64,000 bases of DNA, taken from contig CM049317.1 in the NCBI GenBank assembly GCA_026874595.1, positions 48,016,401 through 48,080,400 on the forward strand. Reading direction: 5' to 3'. Made by a program: the position numbers and the translations under genes. The notes under the pieces were generated by a model. That model was not told where the DNA came from and did not search any database. It was given only the letters and a program-made list of their open reading frames with translations. Every line of letters starts with the position of its first letter. The stretch's first letter is position 1. Shown here piece by piece: positions 60,671 through 64,000 of the stretch. The stretch is from Sipunculus nudus (lineage: Eukaryota; Annelida; Sipuncula; Golfingiida; Sipunculidae).

Positions 60671-62424
60671 GGACTTCATAATAGAGGGTTCCAAGGAAAT
60701 AGATACAATTTGTACCCTGTATGTCTTGGTGCTCAAAATCATGTTTCTGGTCCATAGCTAGCAGAATATAGGTCACTGTGATACAATTTCAGGTTTCCAA
60801 GGAGAATTTCCAAGGATTTCCCTGAGTGTCATGTTAGAAGAGTCCGGGGCTAATGGATACAATTTGTGCCTTGTCTGTCTGGGTGCGCAAAACCGTTTTT
60901 CAGCCCATTGGTCACACAATACAGGTCACCATGGCCTTGTTCCCAAGGACACTTGACTAGGACCTCCCTGAATTTTATGTAAAAAGATTCTAGGCCTAAT
61001 GGATACAATTTGTTCCCTGTCTGACTGTCTGGTTGCTTATGTGAATCTTTTCTGATAGGTTGCAAAATATAGGTCATGGTGACCTAATTTAAGTTTTCCC
61101 AGGACACTGGCCAAGGACGTCTCAGAATGTTACATTAAAAGATTCTAGGCCTAACAGATACAATGTGTGCCCTGACTGACTGTCTGGGTGCACAAAATCC
61201 TGTTTTCTGCCTGTAGGTCACAAAATGTAGGTCACCATGACCCAATTTCAGGTTTCCAAGGAGATTTTTCTAGGACCTCCAAGGATGTAGCATAAGAAGA
61301 TTCTAGGCACAAAAGATATAAATTGTGCCCATCAGACAATCAGGATTTTAAAATCAGGTTTTTGTCTTGTAGGTCACAAAATGTAGGTCACCATGAACTA
61401 ATTTCAGGTTTTCAAGGAAATATTCCTAGAGTCTCCCAGGAAAATGCGTAAGAAGATTATGGGCCTAACAGATACGATTTGTCACCATCTGACATTCAGG
61501 GTGTTCATACGACACCTTTGTCCTATTGGGCACAGAATATAGGTCACAGTTACCTAATTTCAGGTTTCTAAGGACATTTGCCTAGGACCTCCCTTAATGT
61601 CATGTTGGTGAATTCTAGACCTCATGGATACAATCTGTGCCCCATCTGGCCGTCTGGGTGCTCACAGTCATGCTTTCGGCCCAAAGGTCACAAAATATAG
61701 ACCTAATGGATACAATTTGTGCCTCGTCTGACTGTCTGGGTGCTCAAAATAAAGTTTTCGGCACAAAGGTAACAAGTTATAGGTCACCATGACCTAATTT
61801 CAGGTTTTCCAAGGAGATTTGCCTAGAAACTCCAAGGATAGATTCTAGGCCTCACATATACGATTTGTCCCCATCTGACATTCAGGGTGCTTGAAATCAT
61901 GTTTTCGGCCTGTAGGTAAAAAAATTAGGTCACCATGACCTAATTCCAGGTTTCAAAGGAGATCTGCCTAGGACCTCCCTTAAAGGCACCTTGGAGGGTT
62001 CTAGGCCTTATCGATTCAATGTGTGCCCCGTCTGACTGTGTGATGTTAAAAAACCTTGTTTTCGGACATCTTTTCCCTATAGGTCGGAGAATATAGGTCA
62101 CAGTGACTTAGTTTCATATTTCTAAGGACATTTGCCTAGGATCTTTAAAATGCCAGGTTAGAGGTTACTAGGCATTATGGATACAATTTGTGCCCGGTCT
62201 GACTCCCTGGGTGCACGAAATCATGTTTTCGGCCCGTAGGTCATAAAATACAGGTCACCATACCCTAATTTCGGGTTTCCAAGGAGATTTGCCCAGGACC
62301 TGCCTGGATGTACAGTAAGAAGTTTTTAGGTTACGATTTTTGCCCTGTTAACGGACGGACGGACGCCGGACAATGGGTAATCGCTAAAGCTCAGATGACT
62401 AACAGTCAGCTGAGCTAAAAATGT
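60671..62424 (+). mobile_element. Tandem-monomer element (family 2), about 157-bp monomers
   Basis: Roughly ten monomers, with 'TTCTAGGCCTAATGGATACA' starts near 60988, 61143, 61301, 61456 and 61612 and further copies on either side; spacing is 155-158 bp. Each monomer reads 'TTCTAGGCCTAATGGATACA', ATTTGTGCCC, 'TCTGACTGTCTGGGTGC', 'GGCCTGTAGGTCACAAAATA', 'TAGGTCACCATGACCTAATT', 'TCAGGTTTCCAAGGAGATTT' and 'GCCTAGGACCTCCC'. The right end is 'GACGGACGGACGCCGGACAA', 'ATCGCTAAAGCTCAGATGAC', then 'AGTCAGCTGAGCTAAAAATG', whose TAAAGCTCAG and CTGAGCTAAAA parts are partly inverse. There is no coding capacity. The about 160-bp monomer and hairpin end fit bivalve pearl/BIV160-like elements, an inference not checked by alignment. 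Confidence 0.75.
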
Positions 62425-63198
62425 ATGAATATATCACATATCAATATAAAAACAGGCTTTGTTCATATTGTGATTTTTTTTCCTTCTGAATATGATTCAT
62501 ATTATTTACCTAGCGCAATTATCCTTTAAGCTGCAGGTAAGACAATTAGTAAAATATACATTAAAATGAACATAACAGTAATGCTAAAACTATAATTGAT
62601 AAAAGATAGATTAAAACTGGACCTGGTAATATTTTCTGAACAAATATTAAGAATCCCTTTGTAAACAATTGAGAAAATATTAGATTCCAGAAAAAAATAA
62701 TTAATGCGTAAAACACAGATCCCGCGGAAGCCTTTGGTTTATTGATTGAGTTCCTCGGGATGCTTATATACCTGCAAAGGGACATCACCGCAGTCCTTGT
62801 TAATAAAATGCTCAAAATAACAAGGCAGGTAATTATTAGAAATAAGCTGGAACGAACATCATCCCCTCTGAATGAAGTCTCCTTGATTCAACATGTAGGT
62901 TTTGCTCCCAAAGGGTTTTTCCTTGCATTCTGACTTTTTATCTCAAGAATTTTAACGTACGTCCTCTTTGTATGTGTGAAACAAAATCTAGACATTATTT
63001 CTGAGTCTTGAACGGAAAGTAACACGGGAAGTAAAACTTTGTAATTATTATGCGCTGCCGTAACCGAAGATTAATGTCACGTGGGTTGGAACAGAAACTT
63101 CAAAAGAAATGGAAGTGTCTTTGAATATATAATGTTATAAAACCTGCAATCACATCTCCATAAATTTAAGAGGTGTGTCTCATTTGTTATTCTGTCAG
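62425..63198. other. Unannotated spacer
   Basis: Frames at 62561-62815 (minus, hydrophobic) and 62742-62933 (plus) have no recognised motif. Confidence 0.35.
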
Positions 63199-63371
63199 CT
63201 TTTGCTTTAGTGGTCTTTCTTGTGGACCACCTCGGCGCCCGAAACCGCCAGAGAGCCATTTGTGCAATCCATGCCAGCTGTTTTGCTTGCGTGAAAAAAA
63301 AACTGTATCGCGCTGCAGATATAACAAAGAAATACACAAAACAGTTGCAATTTGTGCAGCACTATCATTGA
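63199..63371 (+). CDS. Candidate terminal exon of an unknown gene
   Basis: Acceptor ttctgtcag|CTTTTGC. After two bases the frame reads FALVVFLVDHLGARNRQRAI, then CAIHASCFACVKKKLYRAAD and ends at TGA 63369-63371. The phase fits the donor at 59689, giving a combined product of about 103 residues. The protein is not recognised. The intervening 3.5 kb holds the 157-bp tandem element. The same DNA is open in two other frames, which weakens the case. Confidence 0.2.
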
Positions 63372-64000
63372 CAGGTTGCTAGTATTTTACATCAAGTATT
63401 TATGATGTTTAATACTTATATTAAGTCTTGCTTTGGTGCTGCGTAAGCGTTAAGCAAAATTATGTTTATGTTCTTTGAAAACCCACTAAATTCGATCAAC
63501 AAATTTAGAAAGAAACGGTTGTTTTACTCCATTTGGTCTGTAAACTGAAGTAAAATGTAAGATGATAATAATGTAAATGCTGCTGCGAAAATTGGCTAAA
63601 CGATGTGTTTCTATTATGGCACAAAATTTTTGCTATTTAACGAAACACGGAATCAAACCAATTTAACTTTATCTGGCTTGATGGGACTTTGGATTTTAAT
63701 TGCTGGTCGACACTGAATGTTGGGTAAAATGGACGGTAGTAAACGAATCAAGTATAAATGTTGATGTGGTCGGATTATTTAAATGTCTTCATACACATTT
63801 TCTGGGTTAAAATTATTCAACCAGGTTTCGAAGGAAATATGGCATTTGTATTCTAGTTTCCCCCTCTGACCTCTCGTCACACAGACAGTGTTATTGGTAC
63901 CTGTAAGTGCGGGTCAGCGATGGTATGGTTATTAAGCATATGTGTGTGTATTTCTGCATATATCTGTATTATAAAAAAACTATTCTTTGATATGTTTTCT
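63372..64000. other. Unannotated window end
   Basis: No feature recognised up to the window edge. Confidence 0.4.

Noticed and set aside
60671-62424. CRISPR-like regularly spaced repeat
   Set aside because: The repeats are contiguous 157-bp monomers without unique spacers in a eukaryotic sequence, so this is a tandem-repeat element.
63173-63382. Cys-rich 69-codon plus-strand frame as a secreted peptide
   Set aside because: No signal peptide and no cysteine framework that I recognise. An overlapping frame is at least as plausible.

Overview
The window is gene-poor, AT-rich eukaryotic DNA (no bacterial-style operons, GT-AG introns, non-LTR retrotransposons, tRNA-derived SINEs, a solo LTR and many microsatellites). 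The mix of short tRNA-SINEs, tandem repeats with about 157-bp monomers inside elements ending in short hairpins, and a widely shared 'CCCCGTTCGTGTGTG' repeat suggests a marine mollusc, most likely a bivalve. This is inference from repeat style, not a database match.

Layout. 1-46.9 kb: no convincing host gene. It holds a hairpin-ended element with internal tandem repeats (1.62-2.44 kb), three tRNA-derived SINEs and one SINE tail fragment, a 30-bp minisatellite (5.5 kb), several copies of one short interspersed family (11.3, 12.3, 14.7, 16.8, 23.2 kb), one of them carrying a dead reverse-transcriptase tail, two CGCGAA-rich regions (16-18.3 kb), an 819-bp solo LTR with target-site duplication (22.1-22.9 kb), and a decayed L1/Tx1-like LINE 3' end (39.1-40.3 kb). 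The 24.6-39 kb stretch is almost featureless.

46.9-58.3 kb: the most interesting region. Two inverted termini (19 of 21 bases matching) begin CACT and are each followed by an array of subterminal repeats sharing an ACACGTTTAGC motif. They bracket 11.4 kb, as in a large CACTA/EnSpm-type DNA transposon. Inside, on the minus strand, lies the only well-supported spliced gene of the window: phase-0 coding exons at 51365-51382, 50881-51003, 50412-50516 and 48919-49188, with a probable noncoding first exon and promoter near 56.0-56.2 kb. Its product (about 171 aa) is uncharacterised. The 4.6-kb first intron is filled with tandem-repeat elements (51.4-52.3, 52.8-54.2, 54.9-55.1 kb), a possible pogo-like end and a hAT-type end. 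A 5'-truncated but still open LINE (56.29-57.37 kb) sits immediately behind the promoter.

58.3-64 kb: a 157-bp tandem-repeat element (60.7-62.4 kb) whose monomers carry perfect or near-perfect AGGTCAnnnTGACCT inverted repeats, flanked by two phase-compatible candidate exons (59551-59689 and 63199-63371) of weak support.

No tRNA, rRNA, CRISPR or complete autonomous transposase was recognised.
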